Below, one piece after another: positions 30,895-39,566 of a stretch of DNA of 45,813 nucleotides. Both the position numbers and the translations under genes were made by a program. Where the stretch lies: contig JAIUOX010000030.1 in the NCBI GenBank assembly GCA_020160955.1, positions 1 to 45,813 of the forward strand, in the 5' to 3' direction. The stretch's first letter is position 1, and each line of letters starts with the position of its first letter. The DNA comes from Pseudomonadota bacterium (GTDB lineage Bacteria > Pseudomonadota > Alphaproteobacteria > Reyranellales > Reyranellaceae). The notes under the pieces are model-generated. The model worked only from the letters and a program-made list of their open reading frames with translations, searched no databases and was not told the DNA's origin.

Positions 30895-33800
30895 TTGGCG
30901 CCTCCCTCGACCTCGTCCGTCGCCCCGTCGCCGGACTGGAGGCGCTCGGGGCTGGGCTCGTACGCGCGCAGGAAGACGCGGCGCAGCGCCGGCCCGACGA
31001 CCAGCAGCAGCACTGGGCCGACGAGCATGCCGCCGACCACCACGGTGGCGAGCGGACGCTGGACCTGGCTGCCGATGCCCTGCGACAGCGCGGCCGGCAG
31101 CAGGCCGACGCCGGCCGACAGGGCGGTCATCAGCATCGGCCGCATGCGCTGCTCGGCGCCGTTGAAGATCGCCTCGTCGAACGACTGGCCGCGGCTGAGC
31201 AGCTCGCGGAAGTAGGTGATGTTCAGGATGCCATCCATCACCGCGACGCCGGCCAGCGAGATGAAGCCGATCGCCGCCGAGACGCTGAACTCCTCGCCGG
31301 TCACGTACAGCGCGACGATGCCGCCGCCGACCGCGAACGGGATGCCGGCCATCGCCACCAGGCTGTCGCGCAGCGTGTTGAACAGGCCGTAGAGCAGCAC
31401 GAGGATCAGCAGGATGGTGATCGGGATGATCACCGCCAGCCGCGACGCCGCCTGCTGCAGGTTCTCGAACTCGCCGGACCACAGCACGCGGTAGCCCGGC
31501 GGCAGCACGACGTTGGCCGCCACCCGCAGCTGCGCCTCGGCGACCGTGCTGCCGAGGTCGCGGCCGCGGATCGAGAACTTGATCGGCATGTAGCGCTCGG
31601 AGCGTTCGCGGTAGATGAACGACGCGCCGGTCTCCAGCGCGACCTGCGCGACCTCGGTCAGCGGCAGGTAGGCGTTGGCGCCGCCCGGCGTGGCGAAGCC
31701 GACCCGGACGTCGCGGATCGCGTCCGGCGAATCGCGGAAGGCGCCCTGCAGGCGCACCGCGACCGCGAACTGGCGGTCGCCCTCCAGCACGGTGGTCGCG
31801 GTGGTGCCGCCGATCGCCGCCTGCACCAGCGTGTTGACGTCGCCGGTGTTGAGCCCGTAGCGCGCCGCGCGCTCGCGGTCGGTGCGGATGTTGAGGTTGG
31901 GCTGGCCGAGCACGCGGAACAGGCCGAGATCGGCGACGCCCGGCACCTTCTGGACCTCGGCCATGACCTGCGTCGCCAGCCGCTCCAGCGTCGCGAGGTC
32001 GGGGCCGACGATCTTGATCGAGTTGGCGCCCTTCACGCCCGACAGCGCTTCCTGGATGTTGTCCTGGATGTACTGCGAGAAGTTGAAGCCGATGCCCGGC
32101 AGCTCGTCGGCGAACTCCTTCTGCAGGATGTCGGTGAGCCGGTCCTTGTCGAGCCCGGCCGGCCACTGGTCGAACGGCCTGAGCGGCGCGAACAGCTCGA
32201 CGTTGGAGAACGGCGAGGCGTCGCTGCCGTTGTCGGGCCGGCCGTGCTGCGACACCACGGTCACGATCTCGGGGTGGCGCAGCATGATCTCGCGCATCTT
32301 GGCACTGGCGGCCTCGCCGGCCTCGAGGCCGATGGTCGGCGGCATCGAGGCGCGGATCCAGAAGTTGCCTTCCTCGAGCGCCGGCAGGAACTCGCTGCCG
32401 AGCCGCGTCGCCAGCACGCCCGCGACGCCGAGGAAGAGCACGCCCAGCGCCATCGCCGTCGCGCTGTGGGCGAGCGCCCAGCGCAGCGCCGGCGTGTAGG
32501 CGGCGCGCAGCGCGCGCACGAAGGCGGTCTCGACCTCCTCGACGCGCTGCGGCAGCACCAGCGAGGCCAGGACCGGCGTCACCGTGAAGGTGGCGAGCAG
32601 CGCGCCGCCCAGCGCGTAGGCGTAGGTGCGAGCCATCGGACCGAAGATCTGGCCCTCGACGCCGGTCATCGTGAACAGCGGCAGGAAGGCGGTGATGGTG
32701 ATCGCGGCGGTGAAGAACACCGCGCGGTCGACCTGCAGCGTGCTGATGAAGATCAGCCGCAGCCGGTCGGACCACAGCCGGGCGCTCGAGCGGCCGCTGG
32801 CCACCGAGGTCGGGTCGGGGCCCCACAGGCCCTCGGAGAGGTGCTGCAGCAGGCGCTGGCGCGCCGCCGGGCTGCTCTGGAAGTTGCGGAACACGTTCTC
32901 GACGAGGATCACCGCCGAGTCGATGATGATGCCGAAATCGACGGCGCCGACCGACAGCAGGTTGGCGTCCTCGCCGCGCAGCACCATGATGATGACGGCG
33001 AAGAACAGCGCGAACGGGATGTTGACGCCGACGATGATCGCGCTGCGCAGGTCGCCGATGAAGATCCACTGGACGAGGAAGACCAGCAGGCAGCCGAACA
33101 CCAGGTTGTGCATCACGGTGTGGGTCGTGACGCTGACCAGTGTCGAGCGGTCGTAGTAGGGCACGACCTTGACGCCGGCCGGCAGCGTGCCGTCGCGGTT
33201 GATCTTCTCGATCTCGGCCTGGACGCGCGGCAGGACCTCGTTGGTGTGCTGGGTGCGGCCCATCACGACGATCGCGGCGGCGATGTCGGGCTGGCTGTCG
33301 CGGCCGGCGATGCCGAGCCGCGGCACGTACCCGACCTCGACCCGCGCGACGTCGCGGACCAGCACGGGCACGCCGTTGGCCTGGCCCAGCACCACGTTCT
33401 CGATGTCGGCGGTGCGGCGGCCCTCCAGCAGGTTCTCGTTGCCGCCGTCGTCGATCAGGCCGATGCCGCGGATGTTGACGCCCTGCTGGCCGATGTTGAT
33501 CTCGCGGCCGCCGACGTTGATGTTGGCGTTGCCGAGCGCGCTCACGACCTGGCCGACCGTGACGTTGTAGGCCTCGAGCTTCGCCGGATCGACGTCGACG
33601 TTGAACTGCTTGGTGGTGCCGCCCCAGCTGTTGATCTGGACGACGCCGGGGATGGTCAGGAGGCGGCGCGCCACCACCCAGTCCTGCAGCGTGCGCAGGT
33701 TGGTCAGGCCGATGTGCGGCGGCCCGGTCACCTGGTAGCGCACGATCTCGCCGACCAGGCTCGACTGCTGGATCTGCGGCACCTGCGTGCCCGGCAGGTT

Positions 33801-34154
33801 GACGCCCTGCTGCAGCGCGACCGCCGCCTGCGCGTAGGCGGTGTGGTAGTCCTTGCCGTACTCGAAGGTGACCCGCACGAAGCTCAGGCCATAGAACGAG
33901 GTCGAGCGGATGTTGACCACGCCCGGCACCGGGTAGAGCGCGATCTCCATCGGGATGGTGTAGTACTTCTCCATCTCCTCGGCCGACTGGCCGGGCGCCT
34001 GCGCGGTGATCTCGAGGATGACCGGCGCGGGATTGGGATAGGCCTCGATGTTGAGGCGGGTGAAGGCGAACAGGCCGGCGCCGAGGAACACCAGCACCGC
34101 CAGCACGACGATCGGGCGACGGGTCAGTCCGAATTCGAGGATGGAACGCAGCAC
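30891..34154 (-). CDS. Heavy-metal-type RND efflux pump (CzcA/CusA family), set 2
   Basis: A 1087-residue RND pump, more divergent than the other two. It opens with LRSILEFGLTRRPIVVLAVLV and NIEAYPNPAPVILEITAQAPGQSAEEMEKYY. The signature is DFGIIIDSAVILVEN. It has a longer cytoplasmic insert after that (RNFQSSPAARQRLLQHLSEG through SDRLRLIF), then FLPLFTMTGVEGQIFGPMA. The second loop has EFLPALEEGNFWIRASMPP, and the C-terminal bundle GVAVMDGILNITYFREL. GTG 34154 is chosen (GAGG five bases upstream). It works with the adaptor 17 bp upstream and the overlapping outer-membrane factor. Metal specificity is unknown; the different insert and loops suggest a different substrate from set 1. Confidence 0.93.
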   Translation of the reverse strand: MLRSILEFGLTRRPIVVLAVLVFLGAGLFAFTRLNIEAYPNPAPVILEITAQAPGQSAEEMEKYYTIPMEIALYPVPGVVNIRSTSFYGLSFVRVTFEYGKDYHTAYAQAAVALQQGVNLPGTQVPQIQQSSLVGEIVRYQVTGPPHIGLTNLRTLQDWVVARRLLTIPGVVQINSWGGTTKQFNVDVDPAKLEAYNVTVGQVVSALGNANINVGGREINIGQQGVNIRGIGLIDDGGNENLLEGRRTADIENVVLGQANGVPVLVRDVARVEVGYVPRLGIAGRDSQPDIAAAIVVMGRTQHTNEVLPRVQAEIEKINRDGTLPAGVKVVPYYDRSTLVSVTTHTVMHNLVFGCLLVFLVQWIFIGDLRSAIIVGVNIPFALFFAVIIMVLRGEDANLLSVGAVDFGIIIDSAVILVENVFRNFQSSPAARQRLLQHLSEGLWGPDPTSVASGRSSARLWSDRLRLIFISTLQVDRAVFFTAAITITAFLPLFTMTGVEGQIFGPMARTYAYALGGALLATFTVTPVLASLVLPQRVEEVETAFVRALRAAYTPALRWALAHSATAMALGVLFLGVAGVLATRLGSEFLPALEEGNFWIRASMPPTIGLEAGEAASAKMREIMLRHPEIVTVVSQHGRPDNGSDASPFSNVELFAPLRPFDQWPAGLDKDRLTDILQKEFADELPGIGFNFSQYIQDNIQEALSGVKGANSIKIVGPDLATLERLATQVMAEVQKVPGVADLGLFRVLGQPNLNIRTDRERAARYGLNTGDVNTLVQAAIGGTTATTVLEGDRQFAVAVRLQGAFRDSPDAIRDVRVGFATPGGANAYLPLTEVAQVALETGASFIYRERSERYMPIKFSIRGRDLGSTVAEAQLRVAANVVLPPGYRVLWSGEFENLQQAASRLAVIIPITILLILVLLYGLFNTLRDSLVAMAGIPFAVGGGIVALYVTGEEFSVSAAIGFISLAGVAVMDGILNITYFRELLSRGQSFDEAIFNGAEQRMRPMLMTALSAGVGLLPAALSQGIGSQVQRPLATVVVGGMLVGPVLLLVVGPALRRVFLRAYEPSPERLQSGDGATDEVEGGAK

Positions 34155-34171
34155 GGGGACCTCGCTCGGTG

Positions 34172-35395
34172 TCAGTCGGTCGGTCCGCCGACCAGCTTGT
34201 TGGTGAGGAACAGCCCGCCCTCGACGACGACCAGCGTCCCCGGCGACAGTCCCTCCAGCACCTGGACGCGGCCGTCCTGGGCGAGCCCGGTCCGCACCGT
34301 GCGCTTCTCGAAGCGGCGTCGGTCGGCGGTCACCCACACGGTCTGGCTGCCGTCGCCCTCGCGCACCACCGCGCTGGCCGGCACGGCGAGCGAGACCAGC
34401 GGGTCGCCCAGCCGGATGGTGAAGTCGGCGAACATGCCGGCCCGCAGCAGCCGGTCGGGATCGGCGATCACGCTGCGCACGGCGAAGCGCCGGGTCTGCG
34501 GATCGATGGTCGCGCCGACCACGCCGACCTCGCCGCCGAACGTCCGGTCGGGATAGGCGCCGACCCGCGCGCTCACCGCCTGGCCGACGCGGATCGCCGG
34601 GGCGTCGGCCTCGGGCACGTTGGCGATCATCCACATCGTGCCGGCCGGCGCGAGGGTGAGCGGCGCCGGCGCGCTGCCGGGCTGGACCAGCAGCCCCGGC
34701 GCGGCATTGCGCGCCGTCACGAAGCCCGCGATCGGGCTGTGGACCTCGAGCGTCGAGTCGGCGCGGCGCTCGGCGATCAGCCGGTCGATCTCGGACTCCG
34801 ACTTGCCATAGATTCGCAGCACGGCGCGCGCGGCGCGCAGGGCACCCTCGGCGGCCTGCTGGTCGGACACCGCCTGGTCGACGTCCTTCTGCGCGCCGCC
34901 ACCCGACTTCAGGGTCTCGGTCAGCCGCTTCAGGGTGCGGTTCTGCAGCGCCAGCACGCCGGCCGCCGCGATCGCCGCCGCGCTGGCCTGCAACAGGTCC
35001 GGGCTGTCGACGGTGAACAGCAGCTGCCCGGGCTGGACCCGGTCGCCGGTGTTGACGTGCACGGCGAGGAGGCGGCCCTGCCACGGCGTGAAGACCTGGA
35101 CCAGGCTGTTCTGGTCGAAGTCGATGGCGCCGACCGCGCGGCGCCGGCGCTCGAAGGCAGCCTCGCCGACCGGTTCGATCCGGATCGCCGTGACCTGCGA
35201 GGCGGTGAGCTCGACCTCCTCGCGGTCCGGCACCGGCGTGGCCCGCTCGACGGGACGGCGGGCGCCCGGCGGCGGGCCCGGCGTCCACAGCAGGTAGCCC
35301 GCCGCGGCCGCGCCGGCGAGCGCGAGCAGGACGACCACGAACGGCTTGCGGAACAGGGCGGCCGAGCGGTCCACCGTGGCACGAACGCGTTTCAC
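34172..35395 (-). CDS. RND periplasmic adaptor (membrane fusion protein), CzcB-like (set 2)
   Basis: A 407-residue adaptor. Membrane anchor: KPFVVVLLALAGAAAAGYLLW. Lipoyl half 1 is VFTPWQGRLLAVHVNTGDRVQPGQLLFTVDS; a helical hairpin follows (LQNRTLKRLTETLKSGGG to LIAERRA). Lipoyl half 2 is LEVHSPIAGFVTARNAAPGLLV, the β-barrel has MWMIANVPEADAPAIRVGQ, and the end is EGLSPGTLVVVEGGLFLTNKL. There is no His-rich N-terminal metal region of the kind some CzcB proteins have. It overlaps response regulator 2 by four bases (ATGA), placing regulator and transporter in one transcript. Confidence 0.92.
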   Translation of the reverse strand: MKRVRATVDRSAALFRKPFVVVLLALAGAAAAGYLLWTPGPPPGARRPVERATPVPDREEVELTASQVTAIRIEPVGEAAFERRRRAVGAIDFDQNSLVQVFTPWQGRLLAVHVNTGDRVQPGQLLFTVDSPDLLQASAAAIAAAGVLALQNRTLKRLTETLKSGGGAQKDVDQAVSDQQAAEGALRAARAVLRIYGKSESEIDRLIAERRADSTLEVHSPIAGFVTARNAAPGLLVQPGSAPAPLTLAPAGTMWMIANVPEADAPAIRVGQAVSARVGAYPDRTFGGEVGVVGATIDPQTRRFAVRSVIADPDRLLRAGMFADFTIRLGDPLVSLAVPASAVVREGDGSQTVWVTADRRRFEKRTVRTGLAQDGRVQVLEGLSPGTLVVVEGGLFLTNKLVGGPTD

Positions 35396-36102
35396 ATCGG
35401 CACCTGTGGGGTGGGAGGACGGAAGGCGGGCGGCGACGCGGTGAGCAGGTAGCCGACGTCGCGGATGGTCTGGATGGTCACGCCGGCATCCGACGCCTCG
35501 AGCACGCGGCGCAGCCGGTGGACGTAGACATCGACGGCGTTGGAATGCTGCTGGCCGACGCGGCCGAACAGGCCGGTCGCCAGCCGGTCGCGGGTCACCA
35601 CCTTCTCCTGGTGGTGCAGCAGCAGCTGCAGCAGTTCGAGCTCGCGCGGACCGGTCGGCACGACGGTACCGGCGATCCGCAGCACCGGGCCGTCGATATC
35701 CAGCGCGACGTTGCCGGCCACCAGCACGGTGCCGCGCGCGAACGGGTGCCGGCGCAGCACGGCGTGCAGGCGGGCCAGCAGTTCGTCGAAGCAGAACGGC
35801 TTCACCAGGTAGTCGTCGGCCCCCGCCTGCAGCCCGTCGAGCCGGTCATCGAGCCGGTTGCGCGCGGTGGTGACGATGACCGGCAGGGTGTTGCGGACGC
35901 TTCGCAGTTCGCGCAACAGGCGGATGCCGTCCTCGTCGGGCAGGCCGAGATCGAGCAGGATGGCCGCGTAGTCGATGCGCCGCACGGCCTCGCGCGCCGT
36001 CGCCACGGTATCGAGCAGGTCGGCCTCGAAGCCCGAGCGGGCCAGGCGCTCGACGAGCAGCCGGCCATACACCGCGTTGTCTTCGACGATCAGGACGCGC
36101 AT
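35392..36102 (-). CDS. OmpR-family response regulator 2
   Basis: A 236-residue regulator. Receiver: MRVLIVEDNAVYGRLLVERL, phosphoacceptor Asp in AILLDLGLPDEDG, Lys in DDYLVKPFCFDELLARLHAVLRR. Winged helix: GPRELELLQLLLHHQEKVVTRDRL, SNAVDVYVHRLRRVLE, IQTIRDVGYLL. A Pro-rich tail ends it. It is the first gene of set 2 and overlaps the adaptor start. ATG 36102 matches the family start; the longer open frame (to 36165) would add 21 non-family residues. No sensor kinase gene is nearby. A nested palindrome 53 bases upstream is a likely autoregulatory site. Confidence 0.93.
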   Translation of the reverse strand: MRVLIVEDNAVYGRLLVERLARSGFEADLLDTVATAREAVRRIDYAAILLDLGLPDEDGIRLLRELRSVRNTLPVIVTTARNRLDDRLDGLQAGADDYLVKPFCFDELLARLHAVLRRHPFARGTVLVAGNVALDIDGPVLRIAGTVVPTGPRELELLQLLLHHQEKVVTRDRLATGLFGRVGQQHSNAVDVYVHRLRRVLEASDAGVTIQTIRDVGYLLTASPPAFRPPTPQVPM

Positions 36103-36154
36103 GTCGCACTCGGGAACATGCCACCTGCGATAGCGCGCGATTGCCGACAGCAAC

Positions 36155-36188
36155 CTTACAGGCAACGCCGATCGGCACGACCTGTAAG
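36155..36188. promoter_or_regulatory. Nested palindrome upstream of regulator 2 (candidate operator)
   Basis: The outer arms CTTACAGG (36155-36162) and CCTGTAAG (36181-36188) are perfect inverted repeats. An inner palindrome GCCGATCGGC (36167-36176) sits exactly in the middle, with four bases on each side. The site lies between the divergent regulator-2 operon and the small secreted protein gene and could control both. The outer arm recurs upstream of the solo pump at 21851. Confidence 0.55.
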
Positions 36189-36299
36189 CATCGCGAAAGA
36201 CAACAGGGCGTTCGTAAGCCGACCGAAACGGGATCGACGCAATGCTGCCGCGAGCCGGGCGCTCGATGGCGTCGCTCGATACGAGCGATGGAGGTCGAC

Positions 36300-36566
36300 A
36301 TGACGAAGACGATGATCGTTCTTGGCCTGGTCATCCTGGCCGTGGCCCCGGGGGCCCAGGCGCAGTCCGCCAACGCGTCCTACTGCACCGCGCTGGTCCA
36401 GAAGTACGAGCAGTACCTCGACATGGGTTCCAAGCGGGGCCGCCAGCCGCAGAGCCTCGAATCGCGGGCGGCCGCCGACAAGTGCCGGGCCGGCGACGCC
36501 AGCGGCATCCCGGGCCTCGAGAAGGCCCTGCTGGACGCCAAGATCGACCTGCCGCCGAAGACCTGA
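36300..36566 (+). CDS. Small secreted protein, function unknown
   Basis: An 88-residue protein with a signal peptide (MTKTMIVLGLVILAVAPGAQAQ, cleavage after AQA likely). The mature part is about 66 residues: SANASYCTALVQKYEQYLDM, SKRGRQPQSLESRAAADKCRAG, IPGLEKALLDAKIDLPP. Two cysteines (CTALVQ and KCRAG) could form one disulfide. I do not recognise a named family. GGAGG sits five bases before ATG 36300; an ATG four codons upstream is the alternative. It is divergent from response regulator 2 and shares the nested palindrome with it, so it may be part of the same response, a possible metal-stress periplasmic protein by context only. Confidence 0.7.
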   Translation: MTKTMIVLGLVILAVAPGAQAQSANASYCTALVQKYEQYLDMGSKRGRQPQSLESRAAADKCRAGDASGIPGLEKALLDAKIDLPPKT

Positions 36567-36681
36567 TCGACGTCCTCGGTGGCTCCCCCGGGCGGCGCCG
36601 GCTCGAAAGGGCCGGCGCCGCTTTCCGTTGGTCCGCCGACCCCCGTTGCACCGGCTCAGGGCGACTGCCAATCTGGCCCTC

Positions 36682-37467
36682 GTGTCAAAGACTTCGCCCT
36701 CTGCGCCGCCGCGCCGCGTCGCGCTCTTCGTGACCTGCCTGGTCGACCTGTTCCGTCCCTCGGTGGGCTTCGCCGCCGTCAAGCTGCTGGAGGACGCGGG
36801 CTGCACCGTCGAGGTGCCGCCGCTCCAGGTCTGCTGCGGCCAGCCGGCCTACAACTCGGGTGACCGCGCCTCGACCCGCGCCATCGCGCAGCAGGTGATC
36901 GCGGCGTTCGAGGGCTACGACGCCGTGGTCGTGCCCTCCGGCTCGTGCGGCGGCATGCTGAGCCACCACTATCCCGGCCTGTTCGACGACGACCCGGCGA
37001 TGCAGGCGCGGGCGCAGAAGGTCGCGTCGCGCACCTACGAGCTGATGGCGTTCCTGGTCGACGTGCTGAAGGTCGAGCGCGTCGCCGCGCGCTACGACGG
37101 CCAGGTGACCTACCACGACTCCTGCTCGGGCCTGCGCGAGCTCGGCGTCAAGGCGCAGCCGCGCCGCCTGCTCGGCTCGGTCGAGGGGCTGACGCTCGGC
37201 GAGATGAAGACGCCGGAAGTGTGCTGCGGCTTCGGCGGCACGTTCTGCGTCAAGTATCCCGAGATCTCGAACGCCATGGTGTCCGAGAAGGCGGCCGACA
37301 TCGCCGCGACCGGCGCCGGTACGCTGCTGGCGGGCGACCTCGGCTGCCTGATGAACATGGCGGGCAAGCTGCAGCGCGAAGGCAGCGCGGTGAAGGTCCG
37401 CCACGTCGCCGAGGTGCTGGCCGGGATGGGCGACCTGCCGGCGATCGGCGAGCCGGAGGCCCGCTGA
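36682..37467 (+). CDS. lutA: L-lactate oxidation Fe-S protein LutA (LldE)
   Basis: A 261-residue cysteine-rich CCG-domain protein. Two CCG blocks are seen: LQVCCGQPAYNSG with SGSCGGMLSHHY, and YHDSCSGLRELGV with EVCCGFGGTFCVKYPE then GDLGCLMNMAG. These are the CX(n)CCGX(n)CXXC pattern that ligates Fe-S or interacts with electron carriers. With LutB and LutC it oxidises L-lactate to pyruvate. The start is GTG 36682 with no good Shine-Dalgarno; family length supports it. Its stop overlaps lutB (TGATG). The 115 bp before it hold no other gene. Confidence 0.92.
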   Translation: MSKTSPSAPPRRVALFVTCLVDLFRPSVGFAAVKLLEDAGCTVEVPPLQVCCGQPAYNSGDRASTRAIAQQVIAAFEGYDAVVVPSGSCGGMLSHHYPGLFDDDPAMQARAQKVASRTYELMAFLVDVLKVERVAARYDGQVTYHDSCSGLRELGVKAQPRRLLGSVEGLTLGEMKTPEVCCGFGGTFCVKYPEISNAMVSEKAADIAATGAGTLLAGDLGCLMNMAGKLQREGSAVKVRHVAEVLAGMGDLPAIGEPEAR

Positions 37468-38885
37468 TGCAGTCGACCACGCAGGACTTCAAGCACAACG
37501 TCCAGCACGCGCTGGCCGATCCCAACCTGCAGGATTCGCTGGCCAAGCTGAAGGTCGGCTTCTCCGAGCGCCGCCGCCAGGCCGCCGAGCGGCTGCCCGA
37601 GTTCGAGGCGCTGCGCGACCGAGCGCGCGACATCAAGAACCACACGCTGGCCCACCTCGACTTCTACCTCGAGGAGTTCGAGCGCAAGGTGCTGGCGCTG
37701 GGCGGCCACGTCCACTGGGCGCCGACCGCCGAGGACGCGCGGCGCATCATCGCCGACCTCTGCCGCAGCGTGAACGCCCGCACGATCGCCAAGTCGAAGT
37801 CGATGGTGTCGGAGGAGATCGGCCTCAACGACCACCTCGAGGCGCTCGGCATCCAGCCGGTCGAGACCGACCTCGGCGAGTACATCATCCAGCTGCGCCA
37901 CGAGCCGCCCAGCCACATCATCGCGCCGGCCGTCCACCTGACCAAGGACCAGGTCGCCGACACCTTCCTCGAGGCGCACGCCAAGCTCGGCTTCACGCGC
38001 CGCCTGACCGAGCGCAACGACATGGTGGCCGAGGCGCGCTACGTGCTGCGCCAGAAGTTCATCGACGCCGATGTCGGCCTGACCGGCGCCAACTTCCTGG
38101 TCGCCGAGACCGGCTCGTCGATGCTGGTGACCAACGAGGGCAACGCCGACCTCTCGAACACGCTGCCGAAGATGCACATCGTGCTGGCCAGCATCGAGAA
38201 GGTGATCCCGACGCTGGAGGACGCCGCGGTACTGCTGCGCGTGCTGGCGCGCTCGGCCACCGGCCAGGAATCGTCGGCCTACACCACGCTCAATACCGGG
38301 CCGCGCCGCGACGGCGACCTCGACGGGCCGTCGGCCTACCACGTCGTGATCCTCGACAACGGCCGGTCGTCGGTGCTGGGCACCGAGATGCAGGACATGC
38401 TGCGCTGCATCCGCTGCGGCGCCTGCATGAACCATTGCCCGGTCTACGGCGCGATCGGCGGCCACGCCTACGGCTGGGTCTATCCCGGCCCGATCGGCGC
38501 GGTGCTGACGCCGCAGCTGCTGGGGGTCGAGGAAGCCTCCAACCTGCCCAACGCCTCGACCTTCTGCGGCCGCTGCGAGAGCGTCTGCCCGGTGCGCATC
38601 CCCCTGCCCGGCCTGATGCGGCACTGGCGCGAGCGCGAGTTCGAACGCCACCTGACGCCCAAGGGCGTGCGCCAGGGCCTGGCGCTGTGGAGCTGGATGG
38701 CGCGGCGTCCCCGCCTCTACCGCCGCCTGACCGGGCTGGCCAACCGCGTGCTGGCGCTGTTCGGCCGCGCCGACGGCCGCTACGGCAGCCTGCCGCTGGC
38801 CGGCGGCTGGACCCGCTTCCGCGACTTCCCGGCGCCCCAGCCGGGCGGCACCTTCCACGCCCAGTGGCAGCGGAGGAAGGCATGA
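37467..38885 (+). CDS. lutB: L-lactate oxidation iron-sulfur protein LutB (LldF)
   Basis: A 472-residue LutB. The N-terminal LUD domain includes KSKSMVSEEIGLNDHLEALG, VGLTGANFLVAETGSSMLVTNEGN and LPKMHIVLASIEKVIP. A two-cluster ferredoxin-type region follows: MLRCIRCGACMNHCPVYG and FCGRCESVCPVRIPLPGLMRHWR. The C-terminal ~90 residues are the membrane- or partner-facing tail. It passes electrons from lactate towards the quinone pool. Length is usual. It overlaps lutA upstream and lutC downstream, so all three are translated together. Confidence 0.95.
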   Translation: MQSTTQDFKHNVQHALADPNLQDSLAKLKVGFSERRRQAAERLPEFEALRDRARDIKNHTLAHLDFYLEEFERKVLALGGHVHWAPTAEDARRIIADLCRSVNARTIAKSKSMVSEEIGLNDHLEALGIQPVETDLGEYIIQLRHEPPSHIIAPAVHLTKDQVADTFLEAHAKLGFTRRLTERNDMVAEARYVLRQKFIDADVGLTGANFLVAETGSSMLVTNEGNADLSNTLPKMHIVLASIEKVIPTLEDAAVLLRVLARSATGQESSAYTTLNTGPRRDGDLDGPSAYHVVILDNGRSSVLGTEMQDMLRCIRCGACMNHCPVYGAIGGHAYGWVYPGPIGAVLTPQLLGVEEASNLPNASTFCGRCESVCPVRIPLPGLMRHWREREFERHLTPKGVRQGLALWSWMARRPRLYRRLTGLANRVLALFGRADGRYGSLPLAGGWTRFRDFPAPQPGGTFHAQWQRRKA

Positions 38886-39556
38886 GCTCGGCGCGCGACG
38901 GCATCCTCGGCAACATCCGGCGCTCGCTGCGCCGCGGCCCGGTCGGCGGCGCGGCGCTCGACGAGGTCAAGGCGCGGCTGGCGATGCCGCCGCGCGGGCC
39001 CGACGTGGCGCGCGCCCGACTGCCGCAGCCCGAGAAGGTCGACCTGTTCTGCCACTGGGCGGAGTTCAACAACGCCACGGTGGCGCGGGTCGACGCCGCC
39101 GGCGTGCCGGCCGAGGTCGCCAACTACCTCGCCCGCAACAACCTGCCGGCCGAGGCGGCGATGGCGCCGGGCGCCGCGCTGGAAGGCTACGACTGGGCCA
39201 GCCAGAAGATGCTGTCGCTGCGGCGCGGCCGCGGCGAGCCCTCCGACCAGGTGTCGATCACCGGCGCCTTCGCCGGCATCGCCGAGACCGGCACGCTGGT
39301 CACCGCCTCGGGGCCGGATCACCCGGTGACGCTGAACCTGCTGCCCGACACCCATGTCGTGATCCTGCGCGAGGCCGACATCGTCGGCGGCTACGAGGAT
39401 GTCTGGGAGCGGCTGCGCGCCCGCTTCGGCAAGGACCGCATGCCGCGCACGGTGAACACCATCACCGGGCCGTCGCGCACCGGCGACATCGAGCAGACGA
39501 TCGAGCTCGGCGCGCACGGCCCGCGGCGCATGCACATCGTCGTGGTGCGCGATTGA
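38882..39556 (+). CDS. lutC: L-lactate oxidation protein LutC (LldG), LUD domain
   Basis: A 224-residue LUD-domain protein. Characteristic stretches are ILGNIRRSLRRG at the start, DQVSITGAFAGIAETGTLVTASG, PVTLNLLPDTHVVILREADIVGGYEDVWERL and MPRTVNTITGPSRTGDIEQTIELGAHGPRRMHIVVV. It is the third LutABC component, needed for L-lactate growth in B. subtilis; its chemistry is not settled. The ATG overlaps the lutB stop. No FadR-type lactate regulator or lactate permease is visible in the window. Confidence 0.94.
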   Translation: MSSARDGILGNIRRSLRRGPVGGAALDEVKARLAMPPRGPDVARARLPQPEKVDLFCHWAEFNNATVARVDAAGVPAEVANYLARNNLPAEAAMAPGAALEGYDWASQKMLSLRRGRGEPSDQVSITGAFAGIAETGTLVTASGPDHPVTLNLLPDTHVVILREADIVGGYEDVWERLRARFGKDRMPRTVNTITGPSRTGDIEQTIELGAHGPRRMHIVVVRD

Positions 39557-39566
39557 GGACGCGGCC

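Noticed and set aside
36567..36681. A gene between the small secreted protein and lutA
   Set aside because: The 115 bp contain no start with a ribosome site or a meaningful frame; overlapping frames are extensions of shadows.
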